From assembly GCA_039545355.1 (NCBI GenBank), contig BCJJ01000016.1, positions 62,001 to 126,000 of the forward strand: a stretch of DNA of 64,000 bases, in the 5' to 3' direction. Under the pieces are notes generated by a model. That model saw nothing but the letters and a program-made list of their open reading frames with translations, made no database searches and was not told where the DNA came from. The position numbers and the translations under genes are program-made. This DNA comes from Trichosporon coremiiforme. Its lineage: Eukaryota > Basidiomycota > Tremellomycetes > Trichosporonales > Trichosporonaceae. Positions 44,618 to 56,500 of the stretch are shown here, one piece after another; within the stretch, counting starts at the first letter, position 1; the number at the start of each line of letters is the position of its first letter.

Positions 44618-46028
44618 ATGCCGACTGAGCTCTTGAGTTTTCCCCCGGCCTACTCTGTCGTCGGTCTGTACCGACTGCTGACGGACCCGACCATTCGCGA
44701 GCCTGTCTATGCCAAGGTCAAGCATGCGTCCGTCCGTGGTGCGATCGTCGGCAGTGCCTATGCGATCTTGGGATGGGGCATCATGGACTGGGTCGTCAAG
44801 AAGTTCGTCCTGAGAGGGAAGACGGGAACTGTGACGCTGGGCCACGGGTCTCTTTCGATCAACATCGATCTTCTACTCTGTGAGTCGGGACTCCGGACAG
44901 AGGAGGTCGGGGGGCTCACTTGCAACACTCGCGCTGACCACCTCCCAAGACACACACCTGCTCATCCTGCTCCCGCAGCTTGGATCGATCATGCGATTTT
45001 TCATCATCAAGAACCTCCGCATCGCGCGCTCGCGCGCCTTCAACCTCACTGTCCAGAGCAGGGGTAAGCCAGCCGAATTCTGGAACCAGGGCTATGTTGA
45101 GGAGTGGCAGGACCCTCCCAAGCCAACGGCCACGGAGAGGAAGCTCTTTGGCAGGCTGCGCGGCCCGACGCACCACCAGGAGAAATGGATCAAGTGGCTT
45201 CTGTGGTGGCCTAGCAAGATCGTCATCAAGAACTGTGAGTGCAGGATGGGCCCTGAGGCTAACGGTGCAGTCATTCTACTTCCTCTCTCACCGACCCTGC
45301 CCCTGATTGCGCCTATCTTCTTTTCTACCCTGCGCGCACTTCAGGCAGCGGAGGTGCTGCACCAGCCGTACTTCAGGATGAAGAAGATGGACAACCAGGA
45401 AACATGGACTTGGATTGAGGAGCGCAAGTGGGGATACCGAGGTGAGTACCGTACCGCACATGTGCGGGCTGACCGTAGCCTTCGGTTTCATCGCATCTTG
45501 GCTTGAGGGTTTGCCGATCATCGGTTTGCTGTTCTCCGTGTCGAACCGCATCGGTGCTGCTATGTGGTGAGTGGAGGCGCAGAGTGATTTGGGCACCGCG
45601 CCGCTTTCCAATGGTCGACGACAAGACTGACATCCAGGGCGCACGACCTCGAGAAGCGTCAGCATCTCTTCGGCCACCACGTCCTCCAGCCCCTCCCGCC
45701 CAACCGCACCGGAATGTTCGGATCTGGGACTGCCTTGGACATTACACCGGAAGTCGTTCGTAAGGAGAAGGAGATTCACGCAAAATGGAGCCACAGACCA
45801 GCCTACGCTCCTGTCACGGTGGACACCGAGGAGGCGGACAGCCAGCCGCCGTCATACGAGATGAGCGAGAGGGACACGCAGCGTGTTCCCCATGCCGCTG
45901 GGAGCAGTAGTGTCGGTGGTGTGGCCGGATCCGTCGACGCTAGCTTGACGCAGGCTGCGCAGAGGATCCCGCCTCCACTGCCTCCGAGAAAGGGCAATGT
46001 GGAGCAACACATGCCCGGTGGGCTCTGA
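44618..46028 (+). CDS. Polytopic membrane protein, possibly Rrt8/Lds type
   Basis: Five or so exons join in frame. The first (MPTELLSFPPAYSVVGLYRL) ends near 44880; the next reads THLLILLPQLGSIMRFFIIK and KPAEFWNQGYVEEWQDPPKP. A 36-nt intron precedes a hydrophobic exon (LLPLSPTLPLIAPIFFSTLR), then IEERKWGYR, AFGFIASWLEGLPIIGLLFS and NRIGAAMWAHDLEKRQHLFG. The last 100 residues are cytoplasm-like with a PPPLPPR SH3-type motif. The NRIGAAMWAxDLEKRQ block and helix layout recall fungal EI24/Rrt8-like proteins found on lipid droplets or spore walls, but I am unsure of that family. The start could lie further upstream. Confidence 0.72.
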
Positions 46029-46476
46029 ATAATTGTGTAAATCACCATGCCACGTTGATCGCAGCATAGATAAGATCCCCCGACCTGGAGCCCAACAGGC
46101 GACGGCGATCCCTGACGTCAGCGCATTTTATGATCAATGCCATTGGGCTGCACGGGCTGCGAGGTTGAATTTGAATGACAGAAGCCTTGGAGCGCTGTGC
46201 CGAAGTTGCAGAGCTGGCAAATTCCAGTAAGCATGGTCAGCAGCTCCACCGCCATGAAAGCTAGAGATGCATCGAGTCCGACGGCCAAACTCGAAGATGT
46301 AGTGAAGGCGGGAAGGTACGGGCGCGGGGGCGCGGGTGGATGCATTGTGTGGACACACGACCCCGGCAGGAGGCGTAGCAGGTTTTTGCGTTATCCGACC
46401 CACCCTGATAAGCGAGATGTCCAGTCCACTTTACTCGGCCAGATCAGCGTGCTGGCCACCACCCATCCCACGCCGC
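46029..46476. other. Intergenic: OTU gene promoter
   Basis: No supported ORF apart from the possible N-terminal extension of the OTU gene from ATG 46417. Confidence 0.5.
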
Positions 46477-48207
46477 ATGGCCGTCTCATACACCAAGCCT
46501 GGCGGTCGACGACGCGTTGCGAAGCAGCCCTCCGTCGGTCTCGACCACTTGATACCCGCCACAGACACCACACTGCCCTCCGAACACGACGCCCTCACGA
46601 CTCGCACCGGTGTGCACGCGACCCCGCCACGACTCACCAGACAATCTGTCAGGATCTCCATTGTGCCCCCGACCCCGACGCCTGATGTGCCGACGCGGGA
46701 ATGCAGTCCCTCGAGCACACCCGTCACGTCCCCTTCTTTCCACACCACACACAACGCACAGTCGTTCATGCCCCGCCTCCCTCTCGGCTATGACCCGGAC
46801 CCCGCTCTGCATGGCGAGGGCAGCAGCCGGGCACCGGCCACGACCAACCCCCGGCCATCCAAGCGGGCACGCTTAATGAACCCTGCCCTGCCCACGCCAT
46901 CGCTCCTGATTGGTGGAGGTAAGCCTCGCCGCCAGCGACGAACCGGCGGCGCCGAGCCGAGGCCTCGTGCGACACGCTCCCGGCGCGGCTCAGCTACACC
47001 TGTATCGCTCGAGAGCATCGCCGCCGAGTCCGACGCCGTCAGGGCCGAGGTCGTTCGCTTAGGACTTTCTATCCGCAAGGTTGCTCCGGACGGCAACTGC
47101 CTCTTCCGCTCATTGTCTGACCAACTCTGGGGCGACCAGAGCCGCCATGTCGAGGTCCGCAAACGTATCTGCGATCACCTCGAGAAGCACCCCGAGGACG
47201 TCGGAGACTTCGTCGCTGGCTTTCTCGACCCGCGCGGCAACGAGACGTACGAGGAGAGCTACACTCGGTACGTGGACAACATGCGCCAGCAGGGCACGTA
47301 TGGCAGCCACGTCGAGCTCCTCGCTGCGTGCAAGGTCTTCCGGCGCAGCATTCGCCTGGTGCTCTCGCAGACGAGCCACACGGTGGAGTTCGAGGCGACG
47401 TCTCCCGCGCCGAAAAGTATTATCAAGAGCGACGATGCAGATGACGAGGCGAAGGAAGGCTCTGAAACCGCAACCTCTGGCCGCCGGCGCAAGGGGAAGG
47501 GCGCAGACGCTGCGCCACTCTCAGTCCCAGACGCGAAGGCCGGCCACAGCATGTTATGGCTTGCCTTCTTTGCCGAGGCGGAACACTACGACAGCATCCG
47601 CAAGAGTTCCGGCTCTGGCCCCGCCGAGGTTCCTGACAGCCTTGCGGTCCCGCATTCGCGTGACGTCTCCGAGCTCGCGCGACGAGAACGTGGTGATCTA
47701 CCGCCGGAGGAGCCATCGCGCCGCTCGGGCGGCAAGAACGACAAGCTCGCGCAGGTGTACGCTTCGCTGCCGCCGAACCACGGGCTCAGCGACGAGCACG
47801 TCGCTGGTGTTCTCGCCCGCGTGAAGGGAGACATCGGCGAGGCTGTCGAGATCCTTCTGGAGGACATTGACCTCGAGGCTGAGGCGGGCTCCCAGAGCAG
47901 CAACTCGAGCGCCCACGTCGAGGCCATGCTCAGCGATAAGGACGCCTACCGTGAGCGCCTGAACACGCCATCCAGCGAGGAGTACGCCGCGAGCCCGTCC
48001 GACTCGGCGAGCACTGCGCCCACTTCCCCGCTCGGCAGCCAGAGCGAGCGAGAGGACCCCGAACCTGCCACCGAGGAGGATAAGGGTGGTCACCTCCTGC
48101 GTTCTGGCCGTAGGACCGCTACCGTCACGCCGGCACCGGCACCGCCCTCTGCCCCGTCCTCCCTCGGACCTACGACTAGAAGTCGCAGGCGCCGTGCGAA
48201 GATGTGA
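46477..48207 (+). CDS. OTU-domain deubiquitinase (OTUD3-like)
   Basis: A cysteine protease removing ubiquitin chains. The single-exon frame encodes a disordered N-terminus (MAVSYTKPGGRRRVAKQPS...), then the OTU domain at about residues 180-370. The catalytic Asp and Cys lie in VAPDGNCLFRSLSDQLWG, EYxAHR-like strands lie in QQGTYGSHVELLAACKVFRR, and the catalytic His in AEAEHYDSIRK. An insert rich in Asp/Glu/Lys (about 47400-47530) splits the fold before the His. Downstream, NHGLSDEHVAGVLARVKGDI...EILLEDI resembles a UBA/CUE ubiquitin-binding helix bundle. The C-terminus is Ser/Pro-rich and ends RSRRRRAKM, a possible nuclear signal. ATG 46417 is in frame and could add 20 residues. Confidence 0.9.
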   Translation: MAVSYTKPGGRRRVAKQPSVGLDHLIPATDTTLPSEHDALTTRTGVHATPPRLTRQSVRISIVPPTPTPDVPTRECSPSSTPVTSPSFHTTHNAQSFMPRLPLGYDPDPALHGEGSSRAPATTNPRPSKRARLMNPALPTPSLLIGGGKPRRQRRTGGAEPRPRATRSRRGSATPVSLESIAAESDAVRAEVVRLGLSIRKVAPDGNCLFRSLSDQLWGDQSRHVEVRKRICDHLEKHPEDVGDFVAGFLDPRGNETYEESYTRYVDNMRQQGTYGSHVELLAACKVFRRSIRLVLSQTSHTVEFEATSPAPKSIIKSDDADDEAKEGSETATSGRRRKGKGADAAPLSVPDAKAGHSMLWLAFFAEAEHYDSIRKSSGSGPAEVPDSLAVPHSRDVSELARRERGDLPPEEPSRRSGGKNDKLAQVYASLPPNHGLSDEHVAGVLARVKGDIGEAVEILLEDIDLEAEAGSQSSNSSAHVEAMLSDKDAYRERLNTPSSEEYAASPSDSASTAPTSPLGSQSEREDPEPATEEDKGGHLLRSGRRTATVTPAPAPPSAPSSLGPTTRSRRRRAKM

Positions 48208-48713
48208 TCGGGCTCCCACGCCGATCGCTTACGACCTTCCCTGCTGTTCCACAGAGTAGGAGCATCTGTCACTGTGCATACATCCAACGCAACTTCATCT
48301 GTTCACTTTGTACACATTTTACCTACTACACATTTACACATTTCTCTGTTCATGATCTCCATGTTCTGCAATTAAAACCCACACCGCCCCGGACATCGTA
48401 GATATGTAGCCGTTGTGCGTGCTGTAAGCATGTATCATTGTTGTTTTGGAACTCCATCTTTCTCTCTTCACGCTGCAGTTGGGGCGCATAATGAGGTCGA
48501 AAGCATGGTAAACTACCCGAATGCCGAGCTGAAGGAACAAGAAGGAAGAAGAAAGCGCACTCGATCAACAATGGAAACTGAGCGATACGCGGACATGAGC
48601 GCGTTACGTCATCTGACCAAGGTTGGCCGTGCACGTTCCTCCACCTTGGCAAGTCACAACTCTGGGGTGGCGATTGCTCTAGCTTCATTTCAATCGACGA
48701 TCCGGCGGGCAAG
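48208..48713. other. Intergenic
   Basis: A T-rich 3' flank of the OTU gene, then the promoter of the phosphatase gene. No supported ORF. Confidence 0.5.
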
Positions 48714-50346
48714 ATGAACGAGGACGAGGTAAAGGAGGCCCTCCTGGCCCCGTCAGAACACTCCGACTGCCCAACACACTCCTTACATCAGGAGCGACCT
48801 TGCCGACGTCCCCCACGATACCGACACACACTCCTTCCCTTCGCGCTCAAGGCGATGTATGTCCTCGCCTTCCTTTCTGCGCTCCCGTTACTCGCCCGAG
48901 GTTTGGGATCTCTCACTGAAAGAAACGACTCCGTTTCCCACGGTAATGACAACGGCAGCCAGGAAGAGTATGATCACCACGGAGGTCACGGCGGTCACCA
49001 CGGAAAGAAGGGGAAGAAGGACAAGTACGGCGGCAAGACGCTCGCGCCGTCCAACGTCACGGTCGTGACTGGCCTGTTCAGGCAAGACGATCCCAACCTC
49101 GACCCCGAAGGCTATGATATGTTGAAGGACAGCTTTGGATTGCTCGACAAGTCCCACGACCGTTGGAAGAAGTTCACGATGTGAGTCATACGTGCCTTCC
49201 GTCCCCAAGTAACCTGCTGGCCATCTGGCTCTCTGGGCTGAGAGTCTCGTATGTTGAAGCTGACAGCAGGCACATCAAGAAGCTGAACGAGGAAGCGGAT
49301 GATCAGACGACGTACAAAGTCGTCTTTGTTGCGCGGCATGGCGAGGGATACCACAATGTCGTGAGTTGACTTCCTCAGCTTTACGCTCCACAACGAAAAC
49401 AGCTGACACCCAGGCCGAGAGCGTTTATGGCACCCCCGCGTGGAACTGTTACTGGAGCCTGCAGTACACTGACGGCAACATGACATGGGTACGTGGTCGA
49501 CACAGCACAGCTAAGGAGTCGGGATGGTTTAGCTAATTCCCAGGGCCCGGATCCCCTCTTGACCCCGTTGGGCGAGTCGCAAGCCGAGTCCGCCAACAGG
49601 GGATGGAAAGAGCAGCTCAAGGATGGTGTGCCTCTGCCGCAGACTTTCTACTCATCGCCCATGCGCCGAAGCGCGAGCACACTTGAGATAACCTGGCGCG
49701 ACATCGTGCTTGACAAGGGCGTGCGCCCCGTCGTGAGTTGCGAAGAATGGGGATCGAATTGACTATCAGATCAAGGAGATGTGGCGTGAGACGATTGGAC
49801 TGCACACCTGCGACGAGCGGAGTAACAAGAGCGTGATTGCGAAGGCGTATCGTGAGTAATCACAGTTGTACCCCTCGGCGCGTAACTGACCCTGCAGCCG
49901 GGTTTGACTTCGAGCCCTCGTTCACGGAGCACGACCCACTGTGGGACCCGCAGTTTGAGGAGACACAGACGCAGCTTGCCGTGCGTGCTCGTCTGGCGCT
50001 AAACGATATCTTCGCGACCGACCCCTCCACCTTCGTGTCCATCACGGCTCACTCGGGCGTCATCAACGCCTTCTTCCTCGCGATCGGCCACAGGAAGTTC
50101 CAGGTGCAGACGGGCGGTTTCGTCCCCGTCGTTGTGAGTACCAGCTACGTGAGGAATGTTTAGCTGACAACCCAGATCAAGGCCGTGTCCCACCCCACGG
50201 CAACGTTCTCGTCCATCACCCGCGGCCAGTCAGCTACGGCACCCGTGTGCACAGATGACCCAACTGCGAAAGTCATGCCTCCCGCTAGCGTCACTGTGAC
50301 GCCGCCGTGGAATGCGCAGGCTACGCCGACTTTGACCGGCCACTAG
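48714..50346 (+). CDS. Membrane-anchored histidine phosphatase, Pmu1-like
   Basis: A member of the phosphoglycerate-mutase-like histidine phosphatase family. The N-terminus is cytosolic and followed by one helix (LKAMYVLAFLSALPLLARGL), predicting a type II membrane protein. Next comes a His/Gly/Lys-rich segment (YDHHGGHGGHHGKKGKKDK). Exons after an 89-nt intron (49181-49269) give KVVFVARHGEGYHNV, the phospho-acceptor RHG motif, then GPDPLLTPLGESQAESANRG, FYSSPMRRSASTLEITWRDI and SITAHSGVINAFFLAIGHRK, which supplies the second catalytic His. The order and the Trp/Tyr-rich spacer after RHG match fungal Pmu1-type proteins. It ends at TAG 50346. The substrate is unknown; the anchor suggests action on the exterior or in the lumen. 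Confidence 0.88.
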
Positions 50347-50750
50347 ACAAGATACTCTTTCGTTGTTGTTGTTGTTAGTGTAATTTCAGAAGGATGAAAG
50401 GTACAATGTCATCAGTTTCACTCTTTCTCAGCCGTCCGCGCAGCTCTTGCGCTATAGATTTCACGAGCTTTCTCCTCGTTAGCATCCTTGTCTCTTCCGG
50501 GTGTTCATGCATACATGAGGCCACCTGCGGTCAGCAGATATGGGACGATAGGTAGAGTGACTTTTCGCACGGCTCCGGTTGGCTGAGAACAGCTCAACGT
50601 GCCACGCCCTGAAGTTCCGAATTCTCCGTCTTGTTGCTTCACCGTAGCGAGTCCACCCACCGTGTGCTCGGCGCTGGGCCGGCTCGACGCTGCTGAGGCT
50701 ACCCAACTCGCCTACCTGCAGCTCAACAACACAACCCCACTCTAGACAAA
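50347..50750. other. Intergenic
   Basis: A (gtt)n-like run follows the phosphatase stop (50359-50376), then the NDUFS6 promoter. No supported ORF. Confidence 0.5.
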
Positions 50751-51599
50751 ATGCTCCGCGCTGTGGTCCGACCCGCCTCCCTCGTCCCCCGCGCCGCCCT
50801 GACGCGCGCCGCCTCGTCCTCGGTCCCGAAGGTCCAGTTCGACGCCTCCGACAAGGCGCCGAAGGACGCCGCCCCTGGCCAGTCGCCCAACGTTCCCCAG
50901 ACCTGGAGCCAGAACCAGCAGCCCAAGGACGCCGCCTTCAACAACCCCCGCTTCGAGCAGGTCTACGTCCCCACCCAGCCCGACTCGCTCTCCGCTATGG
51001 GTCTGGTCAACGAGCAGCCGATCGTTAAGGTCCAGGGACGACGGGCGGTCTGCAACGGTGGTAAGTCAAGATCGGAGGAGGGAAGGACGGAAACTCGGAC
51101 TCGGCACCCGGAATAAAGACGGAGACACAGGGAGGGAATTCAGCAGCAGCGGAAGGCATGCGTGGAGAGGGCACAGGCGCGCTCGCTGCGACGGCAGTCG
51201 CGGTAGAGAAGGAAAGGCGCAATCGCATTCTTCTTCATGCCGGCAACGGGGCAGCTCATCTCCAGCTCGGTGACCCCTCTCTCGCCGTGTCCGCTGCTGG
51301 AAACTGTCTTCGAGTCGGGGGTCGAGATGCTGTGCACTTTGCGATGTGTGCGAAGGAGCGCCAGAACCGGTCGCCTTCCTCGACAACATCGTTTCGAGCC
51401 GTCCGCCTTCCCTTTGGAGCCTCGCGGCCTGAATAGCTGAGCTGACTTACAGGCGGCGGTCCCCTTGGCCACCCCAAGATCTACATCAACCTCGACAAGC
51501 CCGGAGCCCGGGTGTGCGGATACTGGTGAGCTATCCGCTGTTGATGAAAAGCTAACAGGCAGCGGTGCCCGGTACGAGCAGGAGCACGCCCACCACTAA
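50751..51599 (+). CDS. NDUFS6: Complex I zinc-finger subunit NDUFS6 (13 kDa)
   Basis: A subunit of mitochondrial NADH:ubiquinone oxidoreductase. ATG 50751 opens an arginine-rich presequence (MLRAVVRPASLVPRAALTRA) and a polar middle. The CHCC-type zinc finger is split by two introns: RRAVCNGG in exon 1, GGPLGHPKIYINLDKPGARV then CGYC across exons 2-3, and GARYEQEHAHH at the end. Spacing of Cys, His, Cys, Cys matches the family and the spliced protein (about 150 residues) has normal length. The first intron is 392 nt (51061-51452), ten times the local norm. The second is about 40 nt. Confidence 0.93.
51061..51452 (+). other. Unusually long (392 nt) NDUFS6 intron
   Basis: Donor gtaagt, branch gctgac and acceptor ttacag are all standard. 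The interior is GC-balanced and could fold extensively, but I found no snoRNA box pair or tRNA. Confidence 0.8.
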
Positions 51600-51761
51600 A
51601 TATATATGCATTCATGGACCGATAGCAACGAGGACAAGAACGATCCCCTGGGCTCAACGTATTTCTGACCCAACTTCTGACAACGCAGCGGACCCGTCAA
51701 GTTGTTCCATCGCAAGCTTCTCTACAGTTACACCTCGACCTTCTACAGCTAGTGGGATAAA

Positions 51762-52421
51762 TCAGAGAACCACAGCCTCGGAGACATAGGTCGAGCGACC
51801 GTCCTTGAGAAGCGCGCACGTCGCCAGGACCGCGGCACCAACGTACATGGCAAAACGGCAGGCGTGGAGCGTCTCCCAACGTGAGATGAGCGCGTCGGCC
51901 TTCTTCTCCAGCTCAGGGGTGACCTCTCCCTCGAGGCGCTTCTCGTCATCGAGCGCGAAGAGCTCTTTGTTCGTGGGCATGATGAAGCCGAAGGTGAAGG
52001 GGACGATCAGAGCGCCGACAATGCCAGAGGCGAGCGACAGCTTGCGCACACACTTGTTCGGGTGCGTCGCGACCACGATCGCGTCACAAAGGACAGCGGC
52101 GGCTGTACCGCCCAGAGCCATTTTCTGATGTCAGCTATTCCGCCGTTCAACCTAACTCGCCCCATGAAGAGGGGCAATGTGCAGTCAGTCGGGACATACC
52201 TTGGCAGCATTGTAGAAACCGCGCCAGATCTTGACCTTGTCGGCCGATGAGATGCGGACACTGGGAGCAAGCGTGCCCTTCAGCAGAGGGATGACGCCGC
52301 CCTGGCTCAGGCCGACTTGCGTGTAGAGCACGTACGAGGTCGCGCTCGCTGCGCCGACTAGGGCGTACGTTGCCGTGCTAAGAGAGCGGTAGTCCTCCGA
52401 TGCGAAGCCGACGGCTGACAT
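51762..52421 (-). CDS. DUF1772-like (anthrone-oxygenase-type) membrane protein
   Basis: ATG 52421 (MSAVGFASEDYRSLSTATYA) and one intron (about 52120-52198) give a protein of about 190 residues with four hydrophobic segments. These lie near TATYALVGAASATSYVLYTQ, then GGTAAAVLCDAIVVA, SGIVGALIVPFTFGFIM, and FAMYVGAAVLATCALL. The SRWETLHACRF stretch before the last helix resembles the conserved RWxxLNxxR region of DUF1772 proteins, some of which act as anthrone oxygenases. Nothing around it suggests polyketide synthesis, so its role is open. It converges with NDUFS6, with about 160 nt between them. Confidence 0.75.
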
Positions 52422-53569
52422 TGTGCTTGGCAATTGGCTGGATTCTAAGGGTGTGAACTAGTTGGGAGAGTGTAGGTACCGAAGTCAAAGTGAGGTCGAT
52501 GATGACACGAGTTGGTGTTTGTGCAACTGTGCTGTGTGATGTAAGTGTTGTCAGTTGAGTCGGCTCCCGGTGTCGAAGCAAAAGGCTTATATGGTCGTTC
52601 GTTCTGAAGGACATGTGAATGCCGGATTCAGATGCAAGCGGCAAGGCGCAGAGGCGTGAGGCTGATGCCGATGGCATGACGAAGCGGACGTCAGCGTACG
52701 TCAGAAGCCCGAGTTGTCCGAGAGTCGCCGATGCTTTGTGTGTGTGTGCCGAACGGAGAACCGTCTTTAGGCGCTATTCCGCGGCCTGATGCACTATCCG
52801 TGAGGCATGCCAGAGCCAGAGCCGCAGCACTAGACAGATCCCACCACAAATATGTGCAGAGTCTAGATCGCCGCCCTTCACAACAAGAGTCGACAGCCCA
52901 GACCTCTGAGGACCTCTGGATTGCGTCATACAGTAAGCGATTTGGTGGGGTCACGTGTGTGATAAGTGTTCACCGCGTGGCTTGGCTCATGCCAGGAAAG
53001 TCGCAGGGACGGCCAAGGGCTACTAGGCTTCTGGGTCACTGGAGCTCAAGGAACGCAGGCTCGGTCTCAAAAAGTTCCAGTCCACCCACCCAGCGGATCA
53101 CGGCACACAAGTCACCAACGAGCCAGAGGGAGTCCCATCGAGGCCATTGATGCGACTACCGCGTCATACCCACTCGCACACTCGACACCTCATCTCCACT
53201 TCCCTCCCTCCTTCGTCCATCACCACACCCAGGAGGACGTGGTGCACAAACGCTCCTCCTCTGACAATACCGCCCCAGCTACCCCTGTCGGGCCTGCCCT
53301 TGTGTGCAACATCCGTCGGCGCGCGGACCGTGTCCACGCTACCAAAGTCGAGCGTCTCAAGCAGCCGCCAAATCACAAGTCCGCACCGGCTCCCTGTCCT
53401 GCCCTCTTCTGGCAGCTTGACCCGATTGTTGACAGGCCGCCCTGGCCCTAGCTACAGCAAGATCAGCTGCACCGCGTTCACCACCGGCTTCAGTTTGCTT
53501 GGCCTTGCTCGCCTGACTCTTGCCCCTCGCGCCCGAGCGCCGCTCGGTTACGAACACATCACCAGATTC
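52422..53569. promoter_or_regulatory. Divergent promoter and long 5' leader
   Basis: Between the DUF1772-like gene (minus) and the helicase (plus). A CACGTG lies near 52954. From 53150 a frame continuous with the helicase is open but Ser/Thr/Pro/His-rich, like an untranslated leader; I place the start at 53570. Confidence 0.45.
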
Positions 53570-56500
53570 ATGCCCAGCAGCAACGCGACTGCAAACTATC
53601 ACTCCCAGTCCCAGTCCCGTCCCCGTTCCCCTCCCCCGCCCTCGTCGACGTCGCGCTCGCTCGCCAGCCGCCTCGACCCCGCCCCCTCGTCGTTGGGTCA
53701 CTTCGCCTCTTCCTCGCGAGCTTTCAAGACTGCCGCCTCGGCGATTCGCCCGTCCAGCTCCGGTACCCATCACGACCGTCGCCCCGTGTCTTCCTCGGCG
53801 TCCCAGTCCCAGGCCCGCAAGCGCACACACGCCGAGCCCGCTTCTCACGACAGTGACGCTCACGAGCATCAATACAAGAAGATGAGACGCCATCCCAGAA
53901 GGCCCGCTAAGAACGGGCGCCCCGGAGGAGGGAAACCGCCCCCTCCACCCTTACAACAGCTCGAACCGCCCCTCCTGAACCGCGAGGAGATCCTGCGCCG
54001 CTTCCCCGTCACGCTGAAACAGCAGTGGGAGGAGAACCCGAAGGCGCCCCTCGCAAACTATCTCGGTGGAGGTAGCGGAGGAGCTCAGAACCTCGGAGAA
54101 GGAGGAAAAGGCTTCGTTGTTACTGAGGGTTCCGTCAACGGCCAGAAGGTGTTCCGGTGAGCTGCAGAGGGAATTGAATGAGCTGACAGCAGATGCTCCG
54201 TCGCCGCGAACGAGGAGTACGGCATCGTTGGTGTCGGAGACAGCCCAAACAAGAAGGAGGCGGAGAAGCTTGCGGCTCTCAGCGCCGTGCTGCAGCTGCA
54301 GGCTAACGGACTAGTGGGTTGCGGGAGGGGTGTTTTGGCTGACCTCAGCTCGACCGGAAAGGCGGCGCGGCAAAGGCACAGGCTGGCAGTAGCGGGGTCT
54401 CATCTGCTGTCGCGAACGCCTCTGGCGGTGGAGAGACGGCTACTTTATCCGATGGTTCTGAGCTCACGTACGACCGCGCTCGCAACTTCATGGAGTGGTA
54501 CTGCAACAAGTTCAAGTTTGGCAAGCCCGATGTCGAGTACATGAGCGCCGTGCAGCGCATCCCGGGACGGAAGAAGGGCGGCCCCACACAGTGGGAGGCT
54601 GTCATGAGCGTCTCGGGCCGGCACATTGGCCAGGGTACCGGACAGAACAAGAAGGGAGCTCTCATCCGGTGCTACCTCGATGTCACGAAGTACCTCGAGA
54701 GCTGCGACCCGGGACTCTGGGCCGAGTTCGTCGAGTATGCCAAGCGCGACCCGCTGAACCTCGGTATGGCCCCGCACCTTGTGTTCAGCATGAGCGATGC
54801 GCTCTGCGACGAGGTCCAGGGCTTGTGCGGCGACATTCGTCACTCGTTACTCTACTACAACGCTCCCCCGCCAGACGCTGCTGCGCACGTCCAGCAGACC
54901 ATGCCGGCATGGAGCGCCGGACGGAGGTTCCACGCCTCGGCGTCCGAGCTGCAGGCTAAGAGCATGGCGCTCCAGGACCGCCTGACAGACTACGAGACGG
55001 ACCCGAAGCTCGAGAAAATGCGCGACACGCGCGCCGCACTCCCTGTCCACACCAAGGCGACGGACATTCTGGCCCGCATCGAAGTTAACGACGTAACGAT
55101 CGTGATGGCCGCGACTGGATCGGGTAAGACGACACAGGTGCCCCAGCTCATTCTCGACGACTGGATCAACCGCGGAGACGGTGCCAAGTGCAACATTGTG
55201 TGCACGCAGCCCCGTCGTCTTGCCGCCATGTCCGTTGCGGAGCGTGTCGCCGACGAGCGTGGACAGCCGCTTGGCCGCGAGGTCGGTTACCAGGTCCGTT
55301 TCGACGTCAAGGTGCCGCAGCCGAACGGAAGCATCACTTTCTGCACGACTGGTATCTTCCTGAAGCGCATGCAGAGTGCGCTCGGATCTAATGCGAACCC
55401 GGAGAGTGTTGCTGCGATGGACCAGGTGACGCACGTCGTTGTTGACGAGGTGCACGAGCGTGACGTCGACACCGACCTGCTGCTCGTCGTCCTGAAGCGT
55501 CTGCTGGCCGACCGCAAGGCGCGCCGCAAGCCGATCAAGATTGTGCTCATGTCTGCCACGATCGACCCGACGCTGTTCCAGCGCTACTTCGCCGACGAGC
55601 GCGGACTCGCCCCGGTCGCCGAGGTGCCTGGACGCACCTTCCCTGTCGAGCGCCACTACCTCGACGAGTTCCTCGGCCAGCTCCAGGGCATCCCGCGCAA
55701 CCAGGGCGGATGGGTGTTCGACGACAAGAAGACGATAGAGTATCTCGACAAGGAGCTGTCGCGTGACCCCGCCAACTTTGTCAAGACGTCGGGTATCACG
55801 AGCAACGAGCTCGAGATCCCGTACCCTCTCATGGCGCTCACGATTGCGCATGTCCTGCGCCGGTCTGATGATGGCCACGTCCTCGTCTTCCTCCCCGGTT
55901 GGGACGAGATCAAGAAGGTTGCCGACATTCTCCTCGACAACTCGGGCAAGTACCCGCTTCTTGGACTCAACTTCAACGATGCCTCCCAGTTCTCCGTGCA
56001 CTACCTGCACTCCACTATTCCTGCTGCCGAGCAGCGTGAGGTGTTCAAGCCGCCACCGCCCGGCGTTCGCCGCATCATTCTCGCGACCAACATTGCCGAG
56101 ACCAGTGTCACGATCCCGGACGTCGTGTACGTTGTCGACTCGGCGCGCGTCAAGGAGAAGCGCTACGACCCGGACCGCCACATGAGCTCGCTCGTGTCCG
56201 CATGGGTCGGCAGCAGTAACCTCGGCCAGCGTGCGGGTCGTGCCGGTCGTCACCGTGAGGGAGAGTACTACGGCCTGCTGTCTCGCCGACGCCTCGATTC
56301 GCTTGACCCGCACCAGCTCGTTGAGATGAAGCGCTCCGACCTGTCCAACGTTGTCATGCACGTCAAGGCGCTCAATCTCGGAGAGGTCGAGGACGTGCTC
56401 GCGCAGACGATCGAGCCGCCCGAACCGCCGCGTGTCATGGCCGCCATGGACACGCTGCGCATGCTTGGCGCTCTCGACGGCGATCAGAACCTGACGTCGC

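Noticed and set aside
53150..53569. A 140-residue N-terminal extension of the helicase
   Set aside because: In frame and open, but Ser/Thr/Pro/His-rich without structure; more like a leader than protein.
54847..56361. A 504-codon minus-strand frame inside the helicase
   Set aside because: Shadow of the high-GC helicase exon; His/Val/Arg/Leu-rich with no domain.
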